NCBI RefSeq assembly: GCF_042643265.1
Contig: NZ_JBHRRZ010000015.1
Coordinates: 124,001 to 188,000, forward strand
From: Virgibacillus_O sediminis
Lineage (GTDB): Bacteria > Bacillota > Bacilli > Bacillales > Amphibacillaceae
Reading direction: 5' to 3'
Length of the DNA stretch: 64,000 nucleotides
Shown here: piece by piece, positions 33,267 to 42,645 of the stretch
Layout: the number at the start of each line of letters is the position of its first letter
Position numbering within the stretch: the stretch's first letter is position 1
Position numbers and translations under genes: made by a program
Notes under the pieces: model-generated
Seen by the model: the letters and a program-made list of their open reading frames with translations, nothing else
Told to the model about the DNA's origin: nothing
The model's database searches: none

Positions 33267-33640
33267 TACTCAGCCACCACCCTTATTTCACCGTTTCGGA
33301 AATTAGGGATATTTGTTTTAATTGTATATTCCCTTGGCACACTTGTGCTGAATGTTATTTCTGCTTGTCCGTTTGTGGTTAGGATAGTTTGTTGTTCTCC
33401 GTCCAGTTCAAATATGATGTCGCCTGACCATTCAGCCTGCGGTTCGTCCAGGTAGTTATAAACGGTTGCTGTTATGGTTGTGCCAGCTGATCCGTCTGCG
33501 GTTATAGTTTCTTTGTCGGTCGTTAGTTTTGTGTGGAACTCTTGGTCGAAATAAGTTTTTACTTTTACTGTTTGATTAGACGTCATTACCTCTTTAACAC
33601 TCAAAACTTCTCCCTTCGATTTCACTTCGAATTTCATCAT
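33266..33640 (-). CDS. Phage protein with an Ig-like (Big-type) domain
   Basis: The 124-residue protein contains TITADGSAGTTITATVYNYL and GQAEITFSTSVPREYTI, the pattern of bacterial Ig-like domains often found on phage surfaces, where they bind carbohydrate weakly. It lies right after the fibre genes. ATG follows AAGGAGG. Confidence 0.65.
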   Translation of the reverse strand: MMKFEVKSKGEVLSVKEVMTSNQTVKVKTYFDQEFHTKLTTDKETITADGSAGTTITATVYNYLDEPQAEWSGDIIFELDGEQQTILTTNGQAEITFSTSVPREYTIKTNIPNFRNGEIRVVAE

Positions 33641-33655
33641 TTTACCTCCTTATTT

Positions 33656-34216
33656 TTAGTCTAAAACATAACTTACAACTGTACGAACAGTCCCACCCCC
33701 TAAATAACCACGGTGAACAATTTCAAATGAACTATTAAACCTGAAAATAGTAGAGATACCTGCACCAGATATCCCGTCGTCTGTGTCACCTGCGTAAGAA
33801 AGATAATTAATCCCTTCTACACTGTATCCGTCTATTATTAACTCAAACTGACCATACGTAGAATCACTTATCGCTTGCACATGTTGTGCAATACCTAAAA
33901 CATAACCAGATCCAGTAGCAGAGACTACGGTAGTCCATGATTCACTCGAATTGCCTGAACTTGCTAACATTGGTTTCTTGTTACTCCAATCAACGCCCGC
34001 TTGAACAGGAAACTGGCTTCTAATATACTGTGTATCACTATAAATATTACCAGCTTTAGTTTGAATGTCTTGCGTATCAGTTTCAATTCTAGCTGCCCTA
34101 TTTTGTATTTCTTGAGTGTCCGCCTCTATTCTCCCCGTATCACCTTGAATATCAGTAACTTTGGTATTTGTATCATCCTGAGTTGCCTTTGTTGGTAAAT
34201 TAATTTCTGTAGCCAC
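33656..34216 (-). CDS. Tail fibre or adhesin protein with N-terminal coiled-coil repeats
   Basis: The 186-residue protein has short repeats near its start (GRIEADTQEIQNRAARIETD, then TQDIQTKAGNIYSDTQYI) that would form a trimeric coiled coil. A glycine-rich beta domain follows. GTG starts at the stop of the fibre gene upstream. It is likely the receptor-binding tip or a fibre accessory protein. Confidence 0.6.
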   Translation of the reverse strand: MATEINLPTKATQDDTNTKVTDIQGDTGRIEADTQEIQNRAARIETDTQDIQTKAGNIYSDTQYIRSQFPVQAGVDWSNKKPMLASSGNSSESWTTVVSATGSGYVLGIAQHVQAISDSTYGQFELIIDGYSVEGINYLSYAGDTDDGISGAGISTIFRFNSSFEIVHRGYLGGGTVRTVVSYVLD

Positions 34217-34959
34217 TACAATACCTCCTCATAAACGAAAACCAGTCCATCTTTATTTGTATTCGTTTTAAAGCCATAGCGGAAAGTCGAACCTGCGCTA
34301 TCAGTAAATTGATGCGGCATTTCATCCGCCTGATGTGTCGCAAGATCACCACCATCCGCGACTGTCCCAGCAGTTGTTCCAAAGTCCTTGTTAAATGCTG
34401 TATTCTTCGTAAAAGCAGGTTCTGCACCTACCTCCGCAGCGGTGTGGCTATGGTTACCTTCCGCTACCGTTCCAGCGGTTGCGCCGAAGTTCTTATTAAA
34501 TGCTGTATTTTTACTGAATGCTGGTTCTGCTCCAGTTTGCGCAGCAGTAACCCCGTGCGGGTTATTCGTTTTATTCTCGTGCGTATTTACCTTTTCTTGG
34601 GCGCCGGAAGGGGTTTCTTTGGCATTCCAATCGATTCGCTCGGCATCTGTGATGTGTATGGTCGTATTCCCTGTGTGGTTACTAAACTCATTTTGAGTAA
34701 CTTCACCGGCCAGGGTTCCATCGGCGTTCAAAGGTTTACCTTCAGCGTTTAACTTGGCTATCCCTCCGGCCACACCGATCTTTTCCTGATGAATAGCGTT
34801 TTGTTGCAATTCAGCCAATGCTTGATCTAACAAATAAAATGTCCAGTTGAAGTAAGCTGCTGGCGGTTTCTGTGTAGCTTCCCATCCCACGTCTTTTAAT
34901 GATTGAGGTGGTTCTACACCAGCGACATTCCACCCTAATAGTGGATTTTGAAATGGCAT
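34216..34959 (-). CDS. Tail fibre protein with tandem repeats
   Basis: The 247-residue protein has an N-terminal fibre attachment region (WEATQKPPAAYFNWTFYLLD, typical of phage fibre N-termini). Then comes NPHGVTAAQTGAEPAF and a duplicated 28-30-residue unit (EPAFSKNTAFNKNFGATAG and EPAFTKNTAFNKDFGTTAG), ending with MPHQF. Collagen-like or beta-helical shafts are usual for such repeats. It follows the DUF2612 baseplate gene. Confidence 0.8.
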   Translation of the reverse strand: MPFQNPLLGWNVAGVEPPQSLKDVGWEATQKPPAAYFNWTFYLLDQALAELQQNAIHQEKIGVAGGIAKLNAEGKPLNADGTLAGEVTQNEFSNHTGNTTIHITDAERIDWNAKETPSGAQEKVNTHENKTNNPHGVTAAQTGAEPAFSKNTAFNKNFGATAGTVAEGNHSHTAAEVGAEPAFTKNTAFNKDFGTTAGTVADGGDLATHQADEMPHQFTDSAGSTFRYGFKTNTNKDGLVFVYEEVL

Positions 34960-34974
34960 TTAAGCTCCTCCTTC

Positions 34975-35613
34975 CTATAATGGCAATTCTTCGTCTGTGG
35001 CAGGAATAAATACTGTTCCGAAATATCCGCCGGTTGTTCCATCTATGTCAGCAAATCCGGCATTTGCATCATTTTCTATCGGAATGCCTCCAAAAGAGAA
35101 TGTCCCGGACAATTCAATAGAATCTAAGCGAACCCCTGCTGATAAGGTACGTTGAACTAAAACGCTGAATTGACTTGTAGTTAAACCAACTTCATTCAAC
35201 CTGTGAACTGGTACTTCTAACACTTTCACAGCTGCCTCTTCCGGTTCGTCTGCATCATTCCACTTAGGGGTCACTTTGAATTGGGTTGGCTCAATATCTA
35301 AAGCAATCGAAATAACCTTGATAACACTATTCACAGCGCCGTCTGAATACGCCTGAGCATTTTTCGCCTTCAGGAGCACACGGTATATTTCATCTGAGGC
35401 AACCCCTCTAGATTGACGGACAATTTCTCCGATTTGGTCTAATCCTTGCCCTTCGGCATTGTCGATGTCTCGCCATTCCTTGATTTTTGCATTCGTATTT
35501 TCAAGGTCTTGAAGTTGTTCAGAAAAGATGGTCATCAATTTTCTTAGATTACTGTCTGGATCTTTACGCAAAAACGATGCGAACCGATTCATAATATCTT
35601 GAATGTTATACAT
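34975..35613 (-). CDS. Baseplate/tail protein, YmfQ-like (DUF2612/DUF2313 type)
   Basis: The 212-residue protein (MYNIQDIMNRFASFLRKDPD) occupies the gp48/YmfQ position after baseplate J. The start ATG at 35613 overlaps the J-protein stop; GAGGTGG lies before it. It probably links the baseplate wedge to fibres. Confidence 0.75.
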   Translation of the reverse strand: MYNIQDIMNRFASFLRKDPDSNLRKLMTIFSEQLQDLENTNAKIKEWRDIDNAEGQGLDQIGEIVRQSRGVASDEIYRVLLKAKNAQAYSDGAVNSVIKVISIALDIEPTQFKVTPKWNDADEPEEAAVKVLEVPVHRLNEVGLTTSQFSVLVQRTLSAGVRLDSIELSGTFSFGGIPIENDANAGFADIDGTTGGYFGTVFIPATDEELPL

Positions 35614-36784
35614 TGACAGCCACCTCGATATCCGCATGATTCACCTGTGCCACTTCTAGGATATCAATAGATATGTTTGTATCACTGTATGTCACGCCAT
35701 CTTTAGAAATCTCAATATATATATCTTCAATGCCTTCGACTTGGTATGCCCTAGCTATCAAGCGCGATAACGTCACCGTGTCTCCCATGTTTAATCCGGT
35801 ATACACAGATCCACTTTTGTTTTCGCCGCCGATATAACGGATAATGGACGATTTGATTTTCTCCACCCCGTCAGCTGGGAAAAGAGAGTTTTTTGTAACA
35901 GTTACCCGAACATAAATAGGTACCTCAGTCGCTCTTGTAAAGCCAATGACCTGGTCGTTGTCGCTATCATCCTTTAATATCACTTGCGTAGTGCCATAAG
36001 GCTGAATGCCTAATGATCCAGTATTCAATATAGCTTGAGCCACACCAGCATCGCTCCCGCCTAAGACAAACGTCTGATAGCTTTTAGGTGGCGTTCCATA
36101 TGGATCCGTTGTGTTGCTTGGATTGTTTTTTACATATACCGCACGGACATCCGGAACATCCAATATTGCGCTACGGATGGAAGGCTCTGTTCGTGATCCT
36201 AGACCCTCTCGGGAAGCATAGAAACGCTCTCTAGCTTCTTGAGTGGTTTCCTTTTCTCTTCCGCCCTCTGTGGCTTCAGGGTTGGTGACACTATCTATAT
36301 TCGCATCAGGATTAACGATAACCGTAATGACATTAGCGCCGACGTTCCCTTGTTCTCCTGGCGATTGAGCAACGATCGTACCTGTTCCTGTACCATTGCT
36401 ATCAAGTGTAATATCGTTCGTTGTGAGAAAAAATATATCTGTATCAGTAGCCACAGCAAATCCGGCCGGCACCGTGTAGTTTGCTGTTCCTGCTAATTGT
36501 ATCGTTCCAATTGCACGTGTAGCAGGGTTCCGTCTAATACCAGCGTAAGGTAAGATTCTGTCTAGCTGAACTCCTGTTGCCGTAGAAGGGTAAGCGGAAT
36601 AATAAACGTCCTCATTGTCTTTCCATAACAAGGACAAAAACCATGCTATTATACGCAGGAGAATGCCTAAGATAGAGCGCTTTGAAACGTTGGTGTTTTC
36701 GCCAAACAATTCTTTAGCTCTATTCAATATTTCGGTGAGAACTTCGTCATACGTTTTTCTGCGATATCCATTCTTATCAAGCAT
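35606..36784 (-). CDS. Baseplate J-like wedge protein
   Basis: This 392-residue protein belongs to the gp47/baseplate J family: GVQLDRILPYAGIRRNPATRA, then TVPAGFAVATDTDIFFLT and a central GTEP-type stretch (GLGSRTEPSIRSAILDVPDVRA). It forms baseplate wedges that trigger sheath contraction, which shows that this phage has a contractile tail. Confidence 0.9.
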   Translation of the reverse strand: MLDKNGYRRKTYDEVLTEILNRAKELFGENTNVSKRSILGILLRIIAWFLSLLWKDNEDVYYSAYPSTATGVQLDRILPYAGIRRNPATRAIGTIQLAGTANYTVPAGFAVATDTDIFFLTTNDITLDSNGTGTGTIVAQSPGEQGNVGANVITVIVNPDANIDSVTNPEATEGGREKETTQEARERFYASREGLGSRTEPSIRSAILDVPDVRAVYVKNNPSNTTDPYGTPPKSYQTFVLGGSDAGVAQAILNTGSLGIQPYGTTQVILKDDSDNDQVIGFTRATEVPIYVRVTVTKNSLFPADGVEKIKSSIIRYIGGENKSGSVYTGLNMGDTVTLSRLIARAYQVEGIEDIYIEISKDGVTYSDTNISIDILEVAQVNHADIEVAVNV

Positions 36785-37133
36785 TCATTTCCACCTCCCC
36801 TTGCACTACTGATCCACTTCGCCGTATGCGCGCACGAAAAAAGACCGTTAGCCTCCTGGCTTTGCGGTCTTGATTAATCTTTATTTCTTCTATATCAACA
36901 CGTTCTTCTTGGCTGATTGTCTCCGTGACTGCTGCACGAACTTCGCCGTCGGTAGGCTTTCCGGTTACGGACCTGCGCCTCAGTCCCATATCTGGATCGA
37001 AGAACCATTCTTTTTTATTCGTCTCGAGTAAGATGTAAATTGATTGCAACACTTCTTCTTCCTCGTCAATCATGACAAAGTCACCTTTTTCGAAAGCTAG
37101 ATCTCTGTTGTCATCCAGTTTTATCGTTTTCAA
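36777..37133 (-). CDS. DUF2634 baseplate wedge protein (gp25-like)
   Basis: The 118-residue protein has the gpW/gp25-like order (DLAFEKGDFVMIDEEEEVLQ, LLETNKKEWFFDPDMGL). Its TTG start follows GGGGGTGA. It is encoded immediately before baseplate J and overlaps it by eight bases. Confidence 0.82.
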   Translation of the reverse strand: MKTIKLDDNRDLAFEKGDFVMIDEEEEVLQSIYILLETNKKEWFFDPDMGLRRRSVTGKPTDGEVRAAVTETISQEERVDIEEIKINQDRKARRLTVFFRARIRRSGSVVQGEVEMNA

Positions 37134-37507
37134 CTAATCACCCCCACAATAACGGCGCCAGTTAAGGGAAACAGTAGGTTCGGGCTAGGGTATGCACTCT
37201 TCCCACCTAATACATCATCAATCTCCCGCTGAGAGATAGATAGCAAGACCACATCACCCCTTTTGAGGATAGGTACGTACTCTTTCTCTATCCCGTCTAC
37301 CTCGAATCTCTGAGAGAGTACCGGCACACCTTCCAATACTGGCAGAGATACAGGATTCTTCCCTTTTTCTTTCGTTTTGAATAACGGTTGTACCTTGGCT
37401 TCTCTGTTCGTTTTATCGTATTCTATAACTCTACCTGGCATCGACGTGTTGATGGAAAGGAGGATATCCCGCTTAAATTGCCGATAGAAAACCATATCTT
37501 CACTCAA
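37130..37507 (-). CDS. Baseplate spike protein, Gp138 N-terminal domain type
   Basis: The 125-residue OB-fold-like protein (MPGRVIEYDKTNREAKVQPLF, VPILKRGDVVLLSISQREID) resembles Gp138/Mu gp45-like spike bases. It lies between hub and gp25 genes. TTG at 37507 is seven bases from AGGAGG; a GTG two codons upstream overlaps the site. Confidence 0.75.
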   Translation of the reverse strand: MSEDMVFYRQFKRDILLSINTSMPGRVIEYDKTNREAKVQPLFKTKEKGKNPVSLPVLEGVPVLSQRFEVDGIEKEYVPILKRGDVVLLSISQREIDDVLGGKSAYPSPNLLFPLTGAVIVGVIS

Positions 37508-37518
37508 AGACACACCTC

Positions 37519-38301
37519 CTAATATATGATATCCAGCTCAGTGACAAACTCACTGCCACTCCAACGATGTTTACCCTTATAGACGTAAAACTTCCCGTCA
37601 GCAATCTCAGATTGCAAAGTTACGGCATTGGCAGTGGCAATACGGTGTTGCAGCAGGCAAGTGACGCTAAATCCAGAATGTCCATCCTCTTCAAAGATAG
37701 CAGGCGTGCCAATCAGACCAGTCTCCTCGCTCAGGGTAAACTGACTTGCTTCCCCGCTGTGTATGCCGCTGATATAGGCTTTCCCTTTCGACATAAAGAA
37801 AGTAACGCCACAATCCTTGGCGATATTGGCGAGTGCTTCTACAATTTCCCCATCGACGGTATAACCCTTTGAATAAGTTCTATTCCGTGCCAGATTGACT
37901 GTAGCATCCAGTTTTAGAATGGAGAGCAGATCGTTTATGATTTGTGAAGCCTTGATGTTCTTCTTGTATGTTTTATTGAGGGTTTTCTGTGTGTCGAGAG
38001 GCTCGGAGTCCAGAACGTTAATGGTGGTGACTTTATCCACTCCCTGACGCGCTGTTTTTGTTCTCGATATATAACCGGACAGGATGACACCGATGTCTCC
38101 CTTATATCCGGCATTCAGTATCAGTTTCTTATTGCGTTTAAACCGGTTAATGGTGTCGTCTGTCAGATTGTAGATCTTTATACTAGACTTGTTTGGTTCT
38201 ACATCGTTATCAAACGGAACATCAAATTCGATGTCCAACGCTTCACTGTCCAGTGTCAGACCCTCACAATTGATTTCAGCTTTTCTGCCGAATAAACTCA
38301 T
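37519..38301 (-). CDS. Baseplate hub protein (gpD/XkdQ-like)
   Basis: The 260-residue protein has the hub pattern (FDNDVEPNKSSIKIYNLTDDTINRF, then KNIKASQIINDLLSILKLD and VDGEIVEALANIAKDCGVTFF). Hub proteins form the central baseplate around the spike. It overlaps the plug gene by four bases. Confidence 0.8.
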   Translation of the reverse strand: MSLFGRKAEINCEGLTLDSEALDIEFDVPFDNDVEPNKSSIKIYNLTDDTINRFKRNKKLILNAGYKGDIGVILSGYISRTKTARQGVDKVTTINVLDSEPLDTQKTLNKTYKKNIKASQIINDLLSILKLDATVNLARNRTYSKGYTVDGEIVEALANIAKDCGVTFFMSKGKAYISGIHSGEASQFTLSEETGLIGTPAIFEEDGHSGFSVTCLLQHRIATANAVTLQSEIADGKFYVYKGKHRWSGSEFVTELDIIY

Positions 38302-38612
38302 TGATTATCCACCACCAAAAAGACCGTTTCCCCTAAGTTATCGTAAGTGACTTCTTGCTCATTGCCCGATTCATCCCAAGGGATAATGGTGGGAGCTGGG
38401 AAACGATGATCGTATACGTCGTCAAAGAGCGGCATGCCGTATACAATTTTTTCTCCGAGCACCAAGGTCTCGTCACCCTTAAATAAATCAATCGTAAAAA
38501 AGTCATGGGTTTCGTTGTATTTTACTTCGAAAGTGAATATTTCAATAGGCAGTGCAATATCGAATCGGTAAGGGATATTTTCTTTTTCGACAGGTACGTA
38601 TTCATATCGCAT
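38298..38612 (-). CDS. Baseplate plug-like protein
   Basis: The 104-residue protein (MRYEYVPVEKENIPYRFDIA, then FDVYDHRFPAPTIIP-like end) matches the small 'baseplate plug' proteins of Mu-like and DUF3383 phages between the LysM and hub genes. Confidence 0.7.
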   Translation of the reverse strand: MRYEYVPVEKENIPYRFDIALPIEIFTFEVKYNETHDFFTIDLFKGDETLVLGEKIVYGMPLFDDVYDHRFPAPTIIPWDESGNEQEVTYDNLGETVFLVVDNQ

Positions 38613-38622
38613 ATTATCTCTC

Positions 38623-39198
38623 CTATCCTACCCGCATTTTCACCCCGATAGGTATTCCTCGGGCGGGCCAAGGATTCCATTCTTCCAGCTGCTTAACAGT
38701 AGTTCCGTATTTCCGGGCTTGCCCCCAATAGGTATCACCTCTCTTGACAACATGATAAACAGCCTCTTCGTTTTTATTTTTCGTCTGTTTCTGTCCAGAG
38801 TTTGTCACTGGTTTCGTCTGTGGTGTATAAGAAGTCTCTCCAAAGCGCACTTTTTTAAGTGTCATGCTGAAGTTGAAGCCGTTGGCGATATTTTTATCCG
38901 CATTGTAACTCAAGCTTTCTATCAGTACGTTCGGGACGATTTGCCGCCCCTCATATTGCAGTTTGGTTCCATTTTCCTTCCAATCCAACAATTTATTGAT
39001 GAGCGTCTGGACTCGCTCTTGAGTAGGGCGGGTAAGGATGCCGGACAACGATACAACCTGTGGATCGCTTTCTGTATGGTCAGTTAAATCAATTCCGCTT
39101 TCGGTTTTGTGGCTAGTAACCTTTCCGCCATGGTCGTAATCTTCGCTAGTCACATGCAGCTCATAACCTTCCAACATCGCTTTTCCGTTTAATTCCAA
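38623..39198 (-). CDS. LysM-containing baseplate protein (gp53-like)
   Basis: This 191-residue protein has an N-terminal structural domain (HTESDPQVVSLSGILTRPTQ) and a C-terminal LysM (VYHVVKRGDTYWGQARKYG, about 145-188). LysM proteins at this position attach the tape measure end to the baseplate. The TTG start follows GGGAGGG. Confidence 0.85.
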   Translation of the reverse strand: MELNGKAMLEGYELHVTSEDYDHGGKVTSHKTESGIDLTDHTESDPQVVSLSGILTRPTQERVQTLINKLLDWKENGTKLQYEGRQIVPNVLIESLSYNADKNIANGFNFSMTLKKVRFGETSYTPQTKPVTNSGQKQTKNKNEEAVYHVVKRGDTYWGQARKYGTTVKQLEEWNPWPARGIPIGVKMRVG

Positions 39199-39201
39199 TC
39201 C

Positions 39202-42200
39202 TTATCCCTCCCTATTGAAGAGCATGCGTTGGTTGTATGTCGCATACATTTCTTCAATCTTTTCGTCAATCATTCTTTCCAACTTATCCACTGTGCCTTC
39301 ATCGGCATTTCCTTCAATGGTGATATTGATTTCTGGGGCGAAGTTTCCGCCTCCAGAAGATGTGGACCGTGGCGTATAACCACCGGAGACCATGGCCTTA
39401 CTTTCTCGGTTACTGAAAATCTCGGTACCTCTATTAAGGCGCATTAGCTCTGGACCACGCTCACCTACCCAAGCCCATTCGGAGCGCTTGAGAGGTCCGT
39501 TAGTACCGTTGGCATAGCCTTTCGGATTGATATTCTGACCGTTACGCAACACTTCATAGTGCAAGTGAGGGCCAGTTGAACGTCCGGTAGAGCCTGCTGT
39601 CCCGATCGACTGTCCTTTTCTTACGACATCCCCCACACTGACCAGGTTGCGTGCGTTGTGTTGGTAGATACGCTCCATAATGCCGCTTTTAATCCGGACA
39701 TAGTTCCCTCGTATGGCATGATATCCAGCTTGTACGACACGTCCTGCAGCTTGCGCAGGGATTGGTGTACCGACAGGGGCACCGTAGTCATCACCAGCAT
39801 GTAATTGCGGTTGTCCGGTAACTGGGTTTATCCGAAATCCATAAGAGGATGTTTTTCTAAATGCTCCGCCGAAACCGAAGCCACCACTTCCATCTCCGCC
39901 CAAGTCAGCCAGCTTGTTTTTAACGAAATCAACCGCACTAGTTTTGACTTTGTTAAACGCGCCTCTTGCCATATCACCGATAAAACTTCCACCTGCAGGT
40001 GAGCTAATTCCTAGCGCATTAAGTGCCTTATTCAGGAGCTTTCCCGGATTTTTGATGTAATCAAAAGCGTTAACTGCCATATCTTTTATTTTTCCACCGA
40101 TGTTTTTTGCACCGTCGTACAGGTCAGTCGCAACATTCTTGACGTTCCCGAAGAACCCTGAATTGTCGTCTGTTCCACTGTTGTATTGCGGTATAGACCC
40201 AAGCAAGGCTCTGGTATCAGTAGCAGATAATACTTGCGTGCCTTTTGGTAGATTAGCAATAACATTCCGGCCTTCAAACATGCCAGTACGTCCATCAGGT
40301 GTTCTGATTAATTCTTGGCCGGCATTGGAACCAATTCCATCATTGACCATAGCCAACCCCCCAGGGTGTGAGCCGTTGCCAGTTCCTTGAGCCCATTGTG
40401 GAACATCCCATAAGTCAATGTGATTGCTTTCTTTCACGCCGATCCAGCCTAGCACTGTGTTAATTCCGCCGATAACGCCATTTACCCCTTTTCCAAGGGT
40501 TCTTGCCAAGGTGTTAATCACACTGGTAACACCGCTTTTCACCTTAGAAGCCATACTACCGATTCCATCACCAATTCGCCCCGGTAAAGCCTTCGCTGCA
40601 TCGACAATATCGGTAAATCGATCCTTAATCCCGTTGTACACCGATTTAAATGCATCAGCCGTTGCAGTCTTCAAGGTTGACCAGGTATCTTTCACCTTGC
40701 CAAGTATTCCCGAGACAGAAGTGAAGATAAAGGCATAGACTTTAGCCCAGATAGATTTAAGGAAATTCCAAATACCGGTAAATACTTTTGAAGTAGCCTT
40801 GGAAATAGTCGTCCACCCTGTCCGTATTCCAGAGATTAAACCGGAAATACTTCCAGTAAACAGAGCTTTCAAGGCTGTCCACATTGCGGAGAAACCGCTT
40901 TTGAATGCCCCTACAAAAGCTTTAGCACCTTTCAGGATGCGACCAAAGAACGTCAGTTGAATGAAATTCCAAATGAATTCGATAGCACCCGAGAACATTT
41001 GTTTGATTCCTTCCCACATTTTGGAGAAGTCACCAGTAAAAAGCCCCGAGAACGTCTTCACAAGACCCATAATGATATCTAGAGCTCCGGATATGACACC
41101 TTGGATATTGCCCCAGACCATTTTAATAATGCCAAGTACCAACGGCATCACAAACTGAATTACAGATTGAATAAAGGAGAAAGCATTCTGTACGGCATCC
41201 ATAATTTGCGAGCCATTTTCATCCCAAAACTTCTGAATAACGCCAAGTTTTTCTTGGATAAATGGTACGGCCATGCTTAAAACTTCTTGGATGATGGTCC
41301 AAACAGCATTAAAAGCTGTCATTACGGTGTCGCGGACAGAGGAAAATATGTTTTTGGCATTCTGGAAAATTGATTCGCCGTTTTCCTCCCAAAATGACTG
41401 TATATTAGCCCAAGATTCCTGCAAAAACGAAACCACTTGACCGAATGTCGTCTGGATCGTCTGCCAGATTCCAGTCATCGTGGATTCGTTACTGGAGTAC
41501 CATTCGCGGAAACTAGCAATCAGGGACTGGACCCAATTAGTGACTGTGTTGAATACAGAGCCAATCACATCGAAGGATTTTTGAATAATGGCTTGTATCT
41601 GCGGCATTTTTGCCATAAACCAGTCCATCATGGATTGAAATATCGGCATAAACTGGATAAGAATTTTCTGGCCAACAGCAGTAAACGATTGAGAAATGTC
41701 GTCCCAGGAATCCTGAAATTTTTCGGCTGCTGATAAGGTGTCTTCGCCAATTACAATGCCTAAATCTGCCGCTTTTTCCTTCGCCTCTTCAATCGTCAAC
41801 GCGCCATCTTTTAATGCTGGCATCAGATCACGTGCCATCTTTGTTCCGAACAATTCAGAAGCTAGGGCTGATTTATCTTGCTCACTGGTCATTTGTGATA
41901 GCGTCTGAATACTTTGTGCCATGGCGTCCTCTGTGGACACTGTGCCATCTTTTACAGCATTCATGTCTACACCCAATTTCGTAAGGGCGCTAGCGTATTT
42001 TTCGTTACCTTCTGCGGCTAACCCCATACGTTGGTTCAAACGCCCTACAGCCCGCTCCATTGTTTGGGAAGCGATACCATTCTGCCCGGCCCAGTATTCC
42101 ATCTCTTGAAAAGCGTCGGTTGTTATACCCAACTTCGGTGCTGTTTTGGCAATGCGGTCAAAGCCCTCTGTTGCACTTTTGGTCATTGCAAACAATCCGG

Positions 42201-42411
42201 CGCCCGCACCGGCGGCTGCAGTACCAACAGCTCCCACTCCAATGGCCGCACCCTTCATCACTTTGCCAACCTTGCTGGTGCGCTTCTCCATATTTTTCAT
42301 TTCTTTGTTGGCATTGCTGGTGTTGCCTGTCATGTGATCCATGTGTTTATTTAAATCTTGAAGACTCGAGGTATTGGCTGAAACACTTACAATCAGGTCG
42401 CGTAAAGCCAT
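39202..42411 (-). CDS. Tape measure protein with C-terminal M23 peptidase
   Basis: The 1069-residue protein sets tail length. A TP901-type minor tail domain lies in its first 250 residues (SKVGKVMKGAAIGVGAVGTA, GITTDAFQEMEYWAGQNG). Long hydrophobic and helical repeats follow. Near residues 870-960 is an M23 LytM domain with both zinc motifs (LHAGDDYGAPVG and GPHLHYEVLRNG), so it can cut peptidoglycan cross-links during DNA entry. A conserved ending follows. It is the largest gene of the window. Confidence 0.93.
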   Translation of the reverse strand: MALRDLIVSVSANTSSLQDLNKHMDHMTGNTSNANKEMKNMEKRTSKVGKVMKGAAIGVGAVGTAAAGAGAGLFAMTKSATEGFDRIAKTAPKLGITTDAFQEMEYWAGQNGIASQTMERAVGRLNQRMGLAAEGNEKYASALTKLGVDMNAVKDGTVSTEDAMAQSIQTLSQMTSEQDKSALASELFGTKMARDLMPALKDGALTIEEAKEKAADLGIVIGEDTLSAAEKFQDSWDDISQSFTAVGQKILIQFMPIFQSMMDWFMAKMPQIQAIIQKSFDVIGSVFNTVTNWVQSLIASFREWYSSNESTMTGIWQTIQTTFGQVVSFLQESWANIQSFWEENGESIFQNAKNIFSSVRDTVMTAFNAVWTIIQEVLSMAVPFIQEKLGVIQKFWDENGSQIMDAVQNAFSFIQSVIQFVMPLVLGIIKMVWGNIQGVISGALDIIMGLVKTFSGLFTGDFSKMWEGIKQMFSGAIEFIWNFIQLTFFGRILKGAKAFVGAFKSGFSAMWTALKALFTGSISGLISGIRTGWTTISKATSKVFTGIWNFLKSIWAKVYAFIFTSVSGILGKVKDTWSTLKTATADAFKSVYNGIKDRFTDIVDAAKALPGRIGDGIGSMASKVKSGVTSVINTLARTLGKGVNGVIGGINTVLGWIGVKESNHIDLWDVPQWAQGTGNGSHPGGLAMVNDGIGSNAGQELIRTPDGRTGMFEGRNVIANLPKGTQVLSATDTRALLGSIPQYNSGTDDNSGFFGNVKNVATDLYDGAKNIGGKIKDMAVNAFDYIKNPGKLLNKALNALGISSPAGGSFIGDMARGAFNKVKTSAVDFVKNKLADLGGDGSGGFGFGGAFRKTSSYGFRINPVTGQPQLHAGDDYGAPVGTPIPAQAAGRVVQAGYHAIRGNYVRIKSGIMERIYQHNARNLVSVGDVVRKGQSIGTAGSTGRSTGPHLHYEVLRNGQNINPKGYANGTNGPLKRSEWAWVGERGPELMRLNRGTEIFSNRESKAMVSGGYTPRSTSSGGGNFAPEINITIEGNADEGTVDKLERMIDEKIEEMYATYNQRMLFNREG

Positions 42412-42438
42412 GCTCTCCCTCCCTTCTTTTTGAATTCG

Positions 42439-42645
42439 TCACCTGTTTTTCAAGGCATTATTATCTAACTCAATTTGGCGGTCTATCGCCGCGTTTACTT
42501 CGTATAATTGGTGTTGGCTCATTTCCAGTGCTTCCGAATAAGAAATCACCTTGGCAACAATCGGGCGCCAAAACCACCAGTCTTTCTTTACTTTGTTCTT
42601 GTAATAAACGTCGTCTCGGCCATCACTTTCCAGACCTAAGAAAGG
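42439..42645 (-). CDS. Frameshift extension of the tail assembly chaperone
   Basis: This frame has no own start but stays open from 42645 to TGA at 42439, and it overlaps the 3' end of the gene at 42623. It encodes GLESDGRDDVYYKNKVKKDW, then WFWRPIVAKVISYSEALEMS and further residues, which looks like the second half (GT-type) of a tail chaperone. The shift must be +1 or -2; CTT-AGG at 42640-42635, in which AGG is a rare codon, would give +1. A frameshifted chaperone between tube and tape measure is typical of long-tailed phages. Confidence 0.72.
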   Translation of the reverse strand, partial: PFLGLESDGRDDVYYKNKVKKDWWFWRPIVAKVISYSEALEMSQHQLYEVNAAIDRQIELDNNALKNR

